This document shows, one piece after another, positions 9,801 to 17,633 of a DNA stretch of 64,000 bases (positions within the stretch are counted from its first letter, which is position 1; each line of letters opens with the position of its first letter). Below the pieces are notes generated by a model. It had not been told where the DNA came from. It saw only the letters and a program-made list of their open reading frames with translations, and did no database searches. Origin of the DNA: Gammaproteobacteria bacterium (GTDB lineage: Bacteria; Pseudomonadota; Gammaproteobacteria; Pseudomonadales; Pseudohongiellaceae); contig PBYU01000050.1 in NCBI GenBank assembly GCA_002730035.1, positions 67,678 through 131,677 on the forward strand, written 5' to 3'. A program made the translations under genes and the position numbers.

Positions 9801-11366
9801 ATCGGATAAGCACGCCAGTGCCGAATCATTGCCCATGGAACCCAGTGGGTCGCGGGCTTCAGTGACCAGCGGAATCAACATGAACTGCATGGTCTCGGTG
9901 GTGTAGCCAAACGCCTGCATGCGATGCAGGGTGCCCTCAGCATCGAGGGAATCGGCGGCACTGCGACTGACGATGTCCGCCAGCGTGACTTTCTGTTCCG
10001 CCAACCATTCACCATAGGGTCGCCTGTTGCAGATGATCTGTTTGACTTCCTCATCCGGAATCAAGCGGCCCTGTTCAAAATCCAGCAGAAACATCTTGCC
10101 GGGCTGCAGTCGGCCCTTCAGTTTGACGTTGGCAGGATCGACATGCAGCACGCCTACTTCCGACCCCATGATGCATTTGTCATCATGAGTTACGTAGTAG
10201 CGGCTCGGGCGCAGGCCGTTTCTGTCCAGCACGGCACCGATGTATTGGCCGTCAGTAAAGACGATGGAAGCGGGTCCGTCCCAGGGTTCCATCAAGGCAG
10301 AATGGTATTCATAAAAATCTTTCTTCTCCTGAGCCATGTTGGTATCGGACTGCCAGGCTTCAGGAATCATCATCATGGTGGCTTCGGCCAACGATCTACC
10401 CGAGAGCAACAGAAATTCGAGTACGGCATCAAAACTGCCGGAATCGGAACAATCCGCATCGATGACAGGGAATATTTTCTGCAGGCTGTCGCCGAAAACA
10501 TCGGTCTTGACCTTGCCCTGGCGTGCCGCCATGGAATTAACGTTACCCATCAGGGTATTGATTTCGCCGTTATGGCTCATGAAGCGATTTGGCTGCGCCC
10601 GATCCCAGGAGGGAAAGGTGTTAGTGCTGAAACGTGAGTGCACCATGGCCAGATGGGTTTCGAAATCGGGATTAGTAAGATCGTGATAGAAAGGAAACAG
10701 TTGACCCGGTGTCAGCATCCCTTTATAGACGATTACTTTGGTGGACAGGCTGCAGGCAAAGAGCTGTTTGGCCTCAAGCAGAGAGGCATCGTTGCGCAGG
10801 CAATGGGTAAAGCGCTTGCGGATTACGTAAAGCTTTCGTTCAAACTGTTCGTGCTTAAGGCCTTCGGCAGCGGCAATAAAGAGCTGCGCGATGTGCGGTT
10901 GAGCCATACGCGCGGCGGGTCCGACATCGGCACTCTCGGGATCTACCGGAACTTCGCGCCACCCTATTAGTACTTGACCTTCTTCGGCTACGATCTGATC
11001 GATTACTCGCTTACAGGTTTCTCGCTCAGCTTCGATCTGCGGAAGGAAGATATTGCCGACCGCGTACTGTCCGGCTGGAGGTAGCTCCGCGCCCAGTTCC
11101 TGTCTGGCAATCTTGTGGAAGAAACTGTGGGGAGTGGCCATCAAGATGCCGGCACCGTCGCCGGTATTGGCTTCGAATCCGCAACCACCGCGATGATCCA
11201 TGCGGGAATTCAGATGATAGGCATCCAGCATGATCTGGTGGCTGGGCTTGCCCTTGATGTTTGCAACGAAGCCGACACCGCAGGAATCCTTTTCTTGTGC
11301 AGGATCATACAGTCCCGTCTTTTCAGGATAGCCAAACTTCCAAGGCAGCTTCTCTACTTTGTGCAT
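6804..11366 (-). CDS. gltB: Glutamate synthase [NADPH] large (alpha) subunit
   Basis: 1520 residues, the expected size. It makes two glutamates from glutamine and 2-oxoglutarate in the cytoplasm. The class II amidotransferase cysteine is in SCGVGF near residue 29, so a short propeptide is probably removed. HSRFSTNTFPSWDRAQPNR is the glutaminase core. The FMN-domain region GGKSNTGEGGEDPSRF and the 3Fe-4S ligand motif CIMMRKCHMNTCPVG are intact, and the C-terminal GXGXG beta-helix repeats (GDHGCEYMTGG...) are present. gltD follows after 61 bp. Upstream lies an ~800 bp leader region before the divergent molybdenum-hydroxylase unit. Confidence 0.97.
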   Translation of the reverse strand: MHKVEKLPWKFGYPEKTGLYDPAQEKDSCGVGFVANIKGKPSHQIMLDAYHLNSRMDHRGGCGFEANTGDGAGILMATPHSFFHKIARQELGAELPPAGQYAVGNIFLPQIEAERETCKRVIDQIVAEEGQVLIGWREVPVDPESADVGPAARMAQPHIAQLFIAAAEGLKHEQFERKLYVIRKRFTHCLRNDASLLEAKQLFACSLSTKVIVYKGMLTPGQLFPFYHDLTNPDFETHLAMVHSRFSTNTFPSWDRAQPNRFMSHNGEINTLMGNVNSMAARQGKVKTDVFGDSLQKIFPVIDADCSDSGSFDAVLEFLLLSGRSLAEATMMMIPEAWQSDTNMAQEKKDFYEYHSALMEPWDGPASIVFTDGQYIGAVLDRNGLRPSRYYVTHDDKCIMGSEVGVLHVDPANVKLKGRLQPGKMFLLDFEQGRLIPDEEVKQIICNRRPYGEWLAEQKVTLADIVSRSAADSLDAEGTLHRMQAFGYTTETMQFMLIPLVTEARDPLGSMGNDSALACLSDKPRMIYDYFKQLFAQVTNPAIDSIREEVVMSLRCFLGPEGNLLESTPTQAHRLSIDHPILSNQQLTEIKHMDYQGMRSREIDITYDAGEENGYSNALNRICEEATQAIANGYSFIVLSDRHTSKLHIPLSALIACGAVHHHLVKNEQRTQIGIVVETGEAREVHHHCLLTGFGADAINPYLAFEALWQANKEGLLGDKYPDEDALVAGYKKGVAKGMLKVMAKMGISTLQSYKGAQIFEAVGLADEIIDKCFSGTASRVQGVNFEVLIEESHRRHSIGYPARESDLIPVLNNPGDFHWRAGGDSHMWNPSTIFNLQVAARNNSADAYAEFARHSNEESTRNCAFRGLLKFRNDVNEPVAVDEVEPASEIVKRFATGAMSFGSISQESHEALAIAMNRLGGKSNTGEGGEDPSRFEPLANGDSKRSAIKQVASGRFGVTTWYLTNADELQIKIAQGAKPGEGGELPGGKVDENIARIRHSTPGVGLISPPPHHDIYSIEDIAQLIHDLKNANREARISVKLVSEIGVGTIAAGVTKAKTDHLVIAGHDGGTGASPLTSIKHAGLPWELGIAETHQTLVMNNLRSRVALQTDGQLKTGRDIAVAALLGAEEFGFATAPLITLGCIMMRKCHMNTCPVGIATQDPELRKKFKGKPEHVVNYLFMVAEELRGIMAQLGMRTVNEMIGRVDLLDTDDAISHWKASGLELSSILDPAKVIFEGTEFYKTMDQDHGLDKALDNELIRLAAPALESGEKVFIEHEIINTNRVVGTMLSNEVAKRWKADMLPEDTINIKFSGSAGQSFGAWLAKGITMTVEGDANDYVGKGLSGGKVIIYPPKESSFKAEENVIAGNVILYGATGGEAYIRGIAAERFAVRNSGASAVIEGIGDHGCEYMTGGRVVILGKTGRNFGAGMSGGIAYVWDPHGSFPSQCNMDTFELEPVSGANDILELKSLIENHANYTDSTVARAVLENWEASLAQFVKVMPTDFKRVLAERAAASAA

Positions 11367-12060
11367 TTCGTTCTAAATCTCACTCGAATCTTGCTAAAGC
11401 GTCATCTTCATGGCGCTTTCGGCACCGGTTCCCAATAGACTACCGACCGTAGCTACCCGTCCGGGTTTTTAGTCTCGTTTGCCTTCTACCTTGCCGATGA
11501 CTGCCACCCCGACGAAGGCTACGCCTTTCGGGTCGGTAGGCATAACGCTGCGGAATTTGGCCTGGTAGGACTTGGCGAATTATTCTATTTCCCTTCCGCT
11601 AATCGGTACTTGCGTGCTCACCGGGAAGGGCCGGACAAAATAACATCACAGCAGAATATGTCAAGGTTTACGCGGGTTTCAGCAGATTCTTCGGCGAACT
11701 AAGTGGCTGATTTCATGCGCCTTCTTGAAATTGCTGTGTAATCAAAAATGGGAGCAGTTTGTCATGTCATGGAAGACCAATTCGCTTTTGTTTGGGCATA
11801 AGCCAAGCAAGGATCGACAAAATTTGTCGTTCCTGAATGAGTCTGCTTAAAGATTCGAACCAAGTAGCTCTGTTTTCTGGACAGACAAGAAACACGGCGG
11901 ACAATCGAAGCGATTCTGCAGTGTAAATCGATGCTGGAATCAAGCTGAATCGAATCGGCTGAAGCCAGCACCACTCAAGCCATGCACGGGCGTTGCTTGC
12001 TTGATAAAAACCAGCAGGTGATTTATTCTAACTGGCGATATCGCGCTACAACAACATCAG
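11367..12060. other. Long gene-poor region between gltB and the Mo-hydroxylase unit
   Basis: About 700 bp with no convincing full gene. Two overlapping start-poor open stretches were examined. On the minus strand a 24-codon frame (11469-11543, MPTDPKGVAFVGVAVIGKVE...) has GC-rich third positions and is open 12 codons further upstream to a TAA. On the plus strand the same DNA is open from about 11440 to 11703, without a start codon near its beginning. One may be a gene remnant and the other its shadow. A hairpin AAAGCG/CGCTTT occurs at about 11396-11420, just upstream of gltB. The rest is AT-richer and probably holds the gltB promoter. The open frame at 11762-11974 has no supporting signal. 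Confidence 0.5.
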
Positions 12061-12087
12061 TCTAAATGTAAACGATTCTCATTTAGA
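12061..12087. promoter_or_regulatory. Fur-like operator upstream of Mo-hydroxylase genes
   Basis: A perfect 8-bp inverted repeat TCTAAATG / CATTTAGA with an 11-bp spacer. Its core, read on the minus strand, is AATGAGAATCGTTTACATT, which matches the Fur consensus AATGATAATCATTATCATT at 15 of 19 positions by eye. It lies about 90 bp before the GTG start of the 2Fe-2S subunit gene, a plausible promoter position. If real, it would repress this iron-sulfur- and molybdenum-rich enzyme when iron is plentiful, or act through a more complex Fur scheme. Identification is by sequence similarity only. Confidence 0.6.
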
Positions 12088-12175
12088 TTAAGGACATACA
12101 GAACAATAACAATCTATCTCTCACAAAATTATCAGCAACAGAATTCCTAGTCCTTATTCAGGAGGCGACTAACCC

Positions 12176-12760
12176 GTGAATCCAAAACTAACCCGACGAC
12201 GCTTCATTAAAGGGGTCATAGCCTCTGGCGCAGCGGTGACTACCACTACCATGTGGTATGTAGCCAATGGCCAGGACCGCCCCGCAGGATATGTCGAGCG
12301 TCTGATTCGAATCAATGTAAACGGCCAGGTCCGTAATGTTGATGTCGCTCCCCAGGAAACTCTGGCATCGACACTGCGTTACAAGCTTGGCCTGACTGGA
12401 ACCAAGTTAGGTTGCAACCGAGGCGAGTGTGGTGCCTGTACTGTGCTGGTGGATGGCACAGCCACCTATGCCTGTTCGGTGCTGACGCATTCCGTGAAAA
12501 CCGGAATGATCGAGACTGTCGAAGGTCTCGAGTCAGCCAATGGCGACTTGCATCCAGTTCAGCAGGCCTTCGTGGAGTCGCTTTCTCCGCAATGTGGTTA
12601 CTGCACGCCTGGGCAGGTGATGGCAGCGGTAGCGCTGTTGCGCACCAACCCCAACCCGACCCGAGAAGAAGCACGCCAGGGTATGTCCGGAAATCTCTGT
12701 CGCTGCGGTTCTTATGACTCTTACCTGGATGGCGTCATGCGCGCCGCGGAAATAGGATAA
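12176..12760 (+). CDS. Tat-exported 2Fe-2S subunit of a xanthine-dehydrogenase-family Mo hydroxylase
   Basis: 194 residues starting at GTG with a strong AGGAGG site 11 bp upstream. The N-terminus has a twin-arginine signal (RRRFIKG, residues 7-13) followed by a hydrophobic stretch, so the assembled enzyme is probably exported folded by Tat. The plant-type 2Fe-2S motif CNRGECGACTVLVDG...C is followed by the second 2Fe-2S helical domain (CGYCTPGQVMAA...GNLCRCGSY). This matches small subunits of periplasmic aldehyde oxidoreductases (PaoA type). It is the first gene of a tight unit: the Mo subunit starts 5 bp after its stop. As in PaoABC, this single Tat signal may carry the other subunits across. 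The substrate is unknown. Confidence 0.9.
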   Translation: MNPKLTRRRFIKGVIASGAAVTTTTMWYVANGQDRPAGYVERLIRINVNGQVRNVDVAPQETLASTLRYKLGLTGTKLGCNRGECGACTVLVDGTATYACSVLTHSVKTGMIETVEGLESANGDLHPVQQAFVESLSPQCGYCTPGQVMAAVALLRTNPNPTREEARQGMSGNLCRCGSYDSYLDGVMRAAEIG

Positions 12761-12765
12761 CTCTC

Positions 12766-15189
12766 ATGGCATATATGCATATTGGAAAAGATTTTGTTCC
12801 ACCAGATGTGCCGGGTAAGGTCACTGGACGAATTAAGTACGCAGAAGACTACACCCGCGATGGGATGGTTTATGCAAGATTACTCACCAGTCCGATTCCC
12901 CATGCACGGGTTCTGGATATCGATGCGTCCGCCGCCCTGGCGATGGACGGTGTCGTCGGTATTCTCACCGCAGACGATGTCTACCCTGACGGCGAGCCAC
13001 AAAGCACTGGTCTGAAGATTCTGACTAACGAACCTACATTGGTGGGTGAGCCGATCCTGGCCCTAGCCGCAGTTGATGAAAAGACCGCCGAGACAGCTCT
13101 CGCCGCCATTACGGTGACTTTTGAAAGGTTGCCTTTCGTCATAGATCCACTGGACAGCTTGGCCGAAGGTGGCCCGGATGCTTATAACGGTGGCAATACC
13201 TTTGTCTTCCGGCAAGGATTTGTTCAGGAAAAATGGACGAGTGACCAGGTGGCCAGTTTCCGCGCTGGTAATGAACCCTCAGCCGAAGCGCCCACCGAGC
13301 TTTCCTATGGCGATCTGGATGCCTCCTTCTCAGATGCCGCGTTCGTTTATGAGAATACCTTCACGACTGCCGGTTATCCGCACATGTCCATGGAACCGCG
13401 CAGTGCATTAGCCTACTGGGAAGACGGTAAGCTCTATCTGCACGGTGGATCCCAGAGTCTTACCGCCTTCGCCGATGGCATCGCGGGTATTATCGGGGTG
13501 GCCAAAGAAGACCTGGTCTTCGTTAATGCCGCAACCGGTGGCGGTTTTGGTCAGCGCGCACGAGCCGGCAGTGTGCCGGTTTATGGCGTTCCCGCCAAAC
13601 TGTCACAGAAGATTAATCGTCCGGTCATGATGCGAGTCACCCGCGAAGAAGAGTTCACTATCGGTGGCGCTCGGCAGGGATTCCAGGGTTGGATTAAGCT
13701 CGGTTTCCGCTCAGACGGCACCATGGCTGCGGCCGATCTGTGGATCGTGTCCGACAACGGCGGTAAAGGCGGCGGCGGAGATGCATTCTCTGCAACAAAC
13801 GCCATCAGTATTGTTTACCAGGCCGAAGCGGTGCGCCTGAGAGGCGTCTCCATCGGCTCTAACACGGCTCACCGGGGTGCCCAGCGCGGTCCCGGCGAGA
13901 ATCAGATTGCCGCCATTGTTTCGCCGATTCTCGATAAGGCGGCGGACGAATTGGGCATCGACCGGCTGGAGATTCGCAAGGTCAACACGCCGCAAAACGG
14001 TGATGTTGGCGGTATCCAGCGGCAACCGTTTACCAGTGCTTACATGCCAGAGGCGCTGGAACAGACAGCCCAGCTATTCGATTGGGAAGGTCGTCAATCG
14101 CGGCGCCGACAACGCAATGGCAGCAAGATAACCGGTCTGGGTATAGGCCAGGGCTATCACAATGCAGGCCGTAGCGGCATGGACGGTATCGTCATGATGG
14201 GTGCCGATGGTCGACTCAAAGTGCATAACGGTGTCGGCAACCTCGGTACTTATTCCTACGCGTCCACTTCACGGGCTGCAGCCGAAGTGCTGAAGATGCC
14301 CTGGGAGAGCTGCGACATTGTCACTGGTCGTACCGACTTGCACTTGCCAATCACGTCACCACAGGACGGCAGTAACTCCATCTTCACCAACACCCGAACC
14401 TTCTGGGGTGCGGCACAAGACATGCTGGCGAAGATGAAAGAGATAGCTGCGAGTGATCTGGGTGGAAATGCGGATGACTATGACGTCTCCAATGAACGTG
14501 TCCACCAGATTGTCGATGAGTCTGTCGGTTACAGTTTTGCCCAGGTGGCCCAGCGGGCCATGGAACTTGGCGGCAAGTACACCGGTGAATCCGAGCTTCC
14601 AGAAGACCTGGCGGAGTGGACCCAGATCGCCGTGTCACGTCTGGCAGGGTCCGGATTCATGGGTGTCTACCATGACCCGGCGCATTCCGGGAACCCACCG
14701 GGATTCGCGGTTACCGCCGTCGAAATCGAGTTGGATGTAGAGACCGGTAAGGTCGAAGTCATCGATATCTCGTCCGTGGCCGATTCAGGTACCATTGTTC
14801 ACCCGCAGGGCATGAAGAACCAGCTGGTGGGCGGCGCCGTTTGGGCTATCGGCTTGTCGGTTCTCGAGCGTCATCTATATGATCCGCAGAACGGCTTACC
14901 GGCGAGTACCGGGTTCTGGCAGAGCAAGATTCCTACTTACCTCGATGCGCCAGCAAAAATCGAAACCGGCTGGGTGGATCTGCCCGATCCTGAAAACCCG
15001 GTTGGTGCACGCGGCATCGGCGAGCCCGCAATGGGCTCAGTCTCTGCCGCAATAAACGCTGCGATTTCCGATGCGTTGGATGGTCACATCTTCAACGCCA
15101 CGCCGGTAACCACAGACATGATCATTAACCATGTAGCAGGAATATCCGAAGAATGGGTACCCCTTGCTCAGAACAATTTCAGAGGTTGA
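12766..15189 (+). CDS. Molybdopterin-binding subunit of xanthine-dehydrogenase-family hydroxylase
   Basis: 807 residues. The N-terminal aldehyde oxidase hammerhead domain starts at DVPGKVTGRIKYAEDY and runs to about residue 130. The MoCo-binding part has GGGFGQRA near residue 262, the usual Mo-site loop, and the C-terminal GARGIGEPAMGSV, whose Glu is the expected catalytic base. No signal peptide is present, in agreement with export by hitchhiking on the Tat-tagged 2Fe-2S partner. It belongs to the family that hydroxylates aldehydes, N-heterocycles or CO; the residues seen do not fix the substrate, and the selenocysteine or CO-dehydrogenase cysteine loop is not evident. Its stop is 1 bp before the FAD subunit start. 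Confidence 0.92.
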   Translation: MAYMHIGKDFVPPDVPGKVTGRIKYAEDYTRDGMVYARLLTSPIPHARVLDIDASAALAMDGVVGILTADDVYPDGEPQSTGLKILTNEPTLVGEPILALAAVDEKTAETALAAITVTFERLPFVIDPLDSLAEGGPDAYNGGNTFVFRQGFVQEKWTSDQVASFRAGNEPSAEAPTELSYGDLDASFSDAAFVYENTFTTAGYPHMSMEPRSALAYWEDGKLYLHGGSQSLTAFADGIAGIIGVAKEDLVFVNAATGGGFGQRARAGSVPVYGVPAKLSQKINRPVMMRVTREEEFTIGGARQGFQGWIKLGFRSDGTMAAADLWIVSDNGGKGGGGDAFSATNAISIVYQAEAVRLRGVSIGSNTAHRGAQRGPGENQIAAIVSPILDKAADELGIDRLEIRKVNTPQNGDVGGIQRQPFTSAYMPEALEQTAQLFDWEGRQSRRRQRNGSKITGLGIGQGYHNAGRSGMDGIVMMGADGRLKVHNGVGNLGTYSYASTSRAAAEVLKMPWESCDIVTGRTDLHLPITSPQDGSNSIFTNTRTFWGAAQDMLAKMKEIAASDLGGNADDYDVSNERVHQIVDESVGYSFAQVAQRAMELGGKYTGESELPEDLAEWTQIAVSRLAGSGFMGVYHDPAHSGNPPGFAVTAVEIELDVETGKVEVIDISSVADSGTIVHPQGMKNQLVGGAVWAIGLSVLERHLYDPQNGLPASTGFWQSKIPTYLDAPAKIETGWVDLPDPENPVGARGIGEPAMGSVSAAINAAISDALDGHIFNATPVTTDMIINHVAGISEEWVPLAQNNFRG

Positions 15190-15190
15190 T

Positions 15191-16186
15191 ATGGTAGCTA
15201 CATCACATGACGTAATGCCCGATATTGAGCTTTATCAGCCGACTGATGAAGCAAACGCCCTGGCATTGGCGAACACATTAGGAGCCGACGGTTGGCTACT
15301 CGGTGGTGGTCAGGATACTTTTGGCTGGTTGAAAGACCGCAATAAGTCTCCCGCTGCCATGATCGAGTTAACCCAGATCGACGCCTGGAAAGGTATCAAG
15401 GAAATCGACGATGGAATCGAGATCGGTGCGGTAACCACGCTTACTGAGATCGCCAACAATCCTCTGGTGCAATCCCGTTACGGATTGCTGGCTACTGCCG
15501 CAAGCAAGGTTGCCAGTCCGCAGATTCGCAATGTTGGTACGCTCGGCGGTAACCTCAATCAGGATGCGCGCTGTTGGTACTACCGTCGCGGGCTGGATTG
15601 CTATCGAGCAGGTGGCAACATCTGTTACGCCGACTCTCCCGAAGGCCTCAATCGTGAGCACGCTTTGTTTGGCCAGAGCCGTTGCGTAGCAGTGAGCCCT
15701 TCCGATACTGCCCCAGCTCTGGTTGCACTTGACGCTACTATGGTTGTGTCCAGCTCCAGTGGTCAGCGAACTATCGCGGCTCAGGATTACTTCTTAGGTC
15801 CGGACCGGGATATTCGCAATATGACCGTACTCAACGAAGGTGAGATTTTGACAGCAGTCAGGATTCCCAGCAGCTTTGCAAATGCCGAGTTCTATTTTGA
15901 GAAAGTGGCAGACCGCAACGTCTGGGATTTTGCGCTGGTTAATGTTGCTGCGGCAATCAAGGTCTCCGGCGGTGTAATCGAAGATGTCAGGTTGGCCTGT
16001 GGAGCGGTGGAATGTGTGCCGCGCCGACTGGAAGCCGTTGAGGGTGCTATTCGCGGCCAACAGCGCTCAGAAGAACTAGCCAGCCGAGCCGGTGAGCTTG
16101 CAGTCGATGGCGCGAGAGCTTTGAACTATAACAATTTCAAAGTACCACTGATGCAGAACCTGGTTAAGCGAGCAATCCGGGGTTAA
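15191..16186 (+). CDS. FAD-binding subunit with extra 4Fe-4S loop, Mo-hydroxylase
   Basis: 331 residues from ATG 15191, chosen because AGAGG lies 5 bp upstream and the ATG is one base after the previous stop. An in-frame TTG/ATG further upstream would overlap the Mo subunit. The FAD-binding (CO dehydrogenase flavoprotein type) signature appears as LLGGGQDT and ASPQIRNVGTLGGNL. After it come four cysteines (128, 137, 145, 165) in a segment like the 4Fe-4S insertion of 4-hydroxybenzoyl-CoA reductase beta and PaoB. The subunit would pass electrons between the 2Fe-2S and membrane partners. The C-terminal CO_deh_flav_C domain is present (LACGAVECVPRRLEAVEGA). Confidence 0.9.
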   Translation: MVATSHDVMPDIELYQPTDEANALALANTLGADGWLLGGGQDTFGWLKDRNKSPAAMIELTQIDAWKGIKEIDDGIEIGAVTTLTEIANNPLVQSRYGLLATAASKVASPQIRNVGTLGGNLNQDARCWYYRRGLDCYRAGGNICYADSPEGLNREHALFGQSRCVAVSPSDTAPALVALDATMVVSSSSGQRTIAAQDYFLGPDRDIRNMTVLNEGEILTAVRIPSSFANAEFYFEKVADRNVWDFALVNVAAAIKVSGGVIEDVRLACGAVECVPRRLEAVEGAIRGQQRSEELASRAGELAVDGARALNYNNFKVPLMQNLVKRAIRG

Positions 16187-16258
16187 TCCCCGGACTCGTT
16201 CCGGTTCGTTGCATTCTTAAAAACAGCGGTATCAAAATAACAGTATGAGGGTAGTACA

Positions 16259-17032
16259 GTGGAAGATGGTGGAATAGTTCGCTATAAACGGGATGTCTGG
16301 GGAGAGGAAGTAATCCTCGGCGTATCCTGGGACTTACTTTGGGTTGTTGCAGTTGCACTCTTGGTTCTTCTGGCAGCCCATGCGATTATCATGGCCGCTC
16401 TGGCCAACAAGAAGATGGACAAACCCTCTGCCGATGGCAGACGGGTAATGAGGCACGAGTCCATCGATCGATTGTTTCACTGGGTAATGGCAATCAGTAT
16501 TCTGGTATTAATTTTTACCGGAGTTGCGCCAATCATTGGCTTACGCATTGCCTGGTTGGATATCCACTGGATCTCAGGATTGATTCTGACCTTTGTGGTC
16601 TTATTGCATATTGTTCGGTCTCTGTTCTGGCAGGATTTCAAGTCGATGATCCTTGGACCTCGTGATTTTGGCGAGCCCTTCGATTCGGCGAATAAGCCCG
16701 GCAAGTATTCTTTCGAACAGAAAGGCATGCACTGGGCAGTCACCGTTGTGGCAGGGGCAGTCATAGTCACCGGGGTGATGATGTTCATGCAGATCGATTC
16801 ACCGTTTTGGGAGCGTACCAACAGCATGCCGGAAGACACGCTGGGATTGGTGTTCCTTCTACACGGCCTGTCAACCCTGGCATTGGTAGCCCTGGCGGCG
16901 ACTCACATCTACTTCGCGCTGCGTCCAGAAAAGATTTTCTATACGCGCTCCATGGTATCCGGTTGGATTTCCGAAGACGAAATGACGCTGAACCACGACA
17001 CCAGCAAATGGGCACCGAAAGAAGCCGATTAG
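16259..17032 (+). CDS. Membrane cytochrome b, formate-dehydrogenase-gamma-like, likely electron acceptor of the Mo hydroxylase
   Basis: 257 residues from GTG 16259. Hydrophobic helices are seen at about 22-48, 71-96, 103-122, 158-178 and 200-222. Histidines that could ligate two b hemes lie in RLFHWVMAIS, LDIHWISGL, LLHIVRSLF, MHWAVTVV and LLHGLSTLALVALAATHIYFAL. The arrangement resembles FdnI/FdoI and Ni-hydrogenase type b subunits, which pass electrons to quinone. It follows the FAD subunit by 72 bp on the same strand and is ended by a strong hairpin terminator, so it is read as part of the same unit. A b-type partner in place of a c-type cytochrome is notable. Confidence 0.85.
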   Translation: MEDGGIVRYKRDVWGEEVILGVSWDLLWVVAVALLVLLAAHAIIMAALANKKMDKPSADGRRVMRHESIDRLFHWVMAISILVLIFTGVAPIIGLRIAWLDIHWISGLILTFVVLLHIVRSLFWQDFKSMILGPRDFGEPFDSANKPGKYSFEQKGMHWAVTVVAGAVIVTGVMMFMQIDSPFWERTNSMPEDTLGLVFLLHGLSTLALVALAATHIYFALRPEKIFYTRSMVSGWISEDEMTLNHDTSKWAPKEAD

Positions 17033-17039
17033 ATTAACT

Positions 17040-17068
17040 GCAGGATAAACCGCAGGATAAACCGCAGG
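17040..17068. repeat. Short tandem repeat, 12-bp unit
   Basis: GCAGGATAAACC occurs twice in direct succession, followed by a partial third copy GCAGG. It sits between the cytochrome b stop codon and its terminator and probably arose by slippage. No function is suggested. Confidence 0.85.
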
Positions 17069-17103
17069 GGACACTCATAAGATAATATGAGTGTCCCCTT
17101 TTT
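17067..17103 (+). terminator. Strong intrinsic terminator after cytochrome b gene
   Basis: A perfect 13-bp stem GGGGACACTCATA / TATGAGTGTCCCC with a 6-nt loop, followed by a run of five T. It lies 25 bp before the next ATG on the same strand, so the downstream 136-aa gene depends on readthrough or on a promoter inside or very near the hairpin. Confidence 0.9.
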
Positions 17104-17127
17104 ACCCTCTTTACCAAAGAGAACTAC

Positions 17128-17538
17128 ATGGATTTAGAAGAAAGTGTTGAAACAATAGAGGCGGGCTACGAGTTCTTGCTGGCTTATGCTGCACAGGGCA
17201 GACCAGCCGGCGCAGAGAGTGGCCCCGGACCGCATGCCAGGCCCACCATAGAAAACATGGCCGTAGCGATGCACAGCATCTCTGAAGTCTTTGCCACTAG
17301 CCAGAACGAATTCGAACAAGTGATTGCCGATGATTGCCGTAAGGCCAGAGCAGCGATAAATTTCATGCTTGCCCAGGATAAGATCGGCTCGGAAATGGTA
17401 GATAACCTGAATGCATCCATCCATTTACGCGCGGTGCTGACTGATCTGTTTCTCTACAGCGAAGTGCTGAAACCGCTTTCCACGGAAGAGGAAAGTGGCG
17501 TACAGGCATACGACGCTACCAAGACCGGCGAAAATTAA
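17128..17538 (+). CDS. Small alpha-helical protein of unknown function next to Mo-hydroxylase
   Basis: 136 residues, acidic and apparently all helical, with no signal peptide or membrane segment. The middle (TIENMAVAMHSISEVFATSQNEFEQVI) and the end (NLNASIHLRAVLTDLFLYSEVLKPL) look like packed amphipathic helices. A glycine/proline loop lies at about 26-40. No family is recognised. It sits directly after the terminator of the cytochrome b gene and is closed by its own terminator. A role as a small accessory or regulatory protein of the enzyme is possible but rests only on position. Confidence 0.6.
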   Translation: MDLEESVETIEAGYEFLLAYAAQGRPAGAESGPGPHARPTIENMAVAMHSISEVFATSQNEFEQVIADDCRKARAAINFMLAQDKIGSEMVDNLNASIHLRAVLTDLFLYSEVLKPLSTEEESGVQAYDATKTGEN

Positions 17539-17589
17539 TTAATCCAAGCTGCCAAGTTGCAGAGCCTGGCACCTCGTTGAAAACAGTGG

Positions 17590-17619
17590 AAAGGGAGTCT
17601 AGGCTCCCTTTCTTTTTTT
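17590..17619 (+). terminator. Intrinsic terminator after the 136-aa gene
   Basis: Stem AAAGGGAG / CTCCCTTT with a 6-nt loop, followed by CTTTTTTT. A textbook rho-independent terminator closing the Mo-hydroxylase region, 15 bp before the next gene. Confidence 0.92.
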
Positions 17620-17633
17620 GAGATCTTGTCGTA

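Noticed and set aside
9924-10637. 237-codon plus-strand open frame opposite gltB
   Set aside because: It lies wholly inside the well supported gltB gene, has no family features, and is a typical antisense shadow of a GC-rich coding region.
11762-11974. 70-codon minus-strand frame in the gap before the Mo-hydroxylase
   Set aside because: No ribosome site, no hydrophobic or domain pattern, unlike real genes here.
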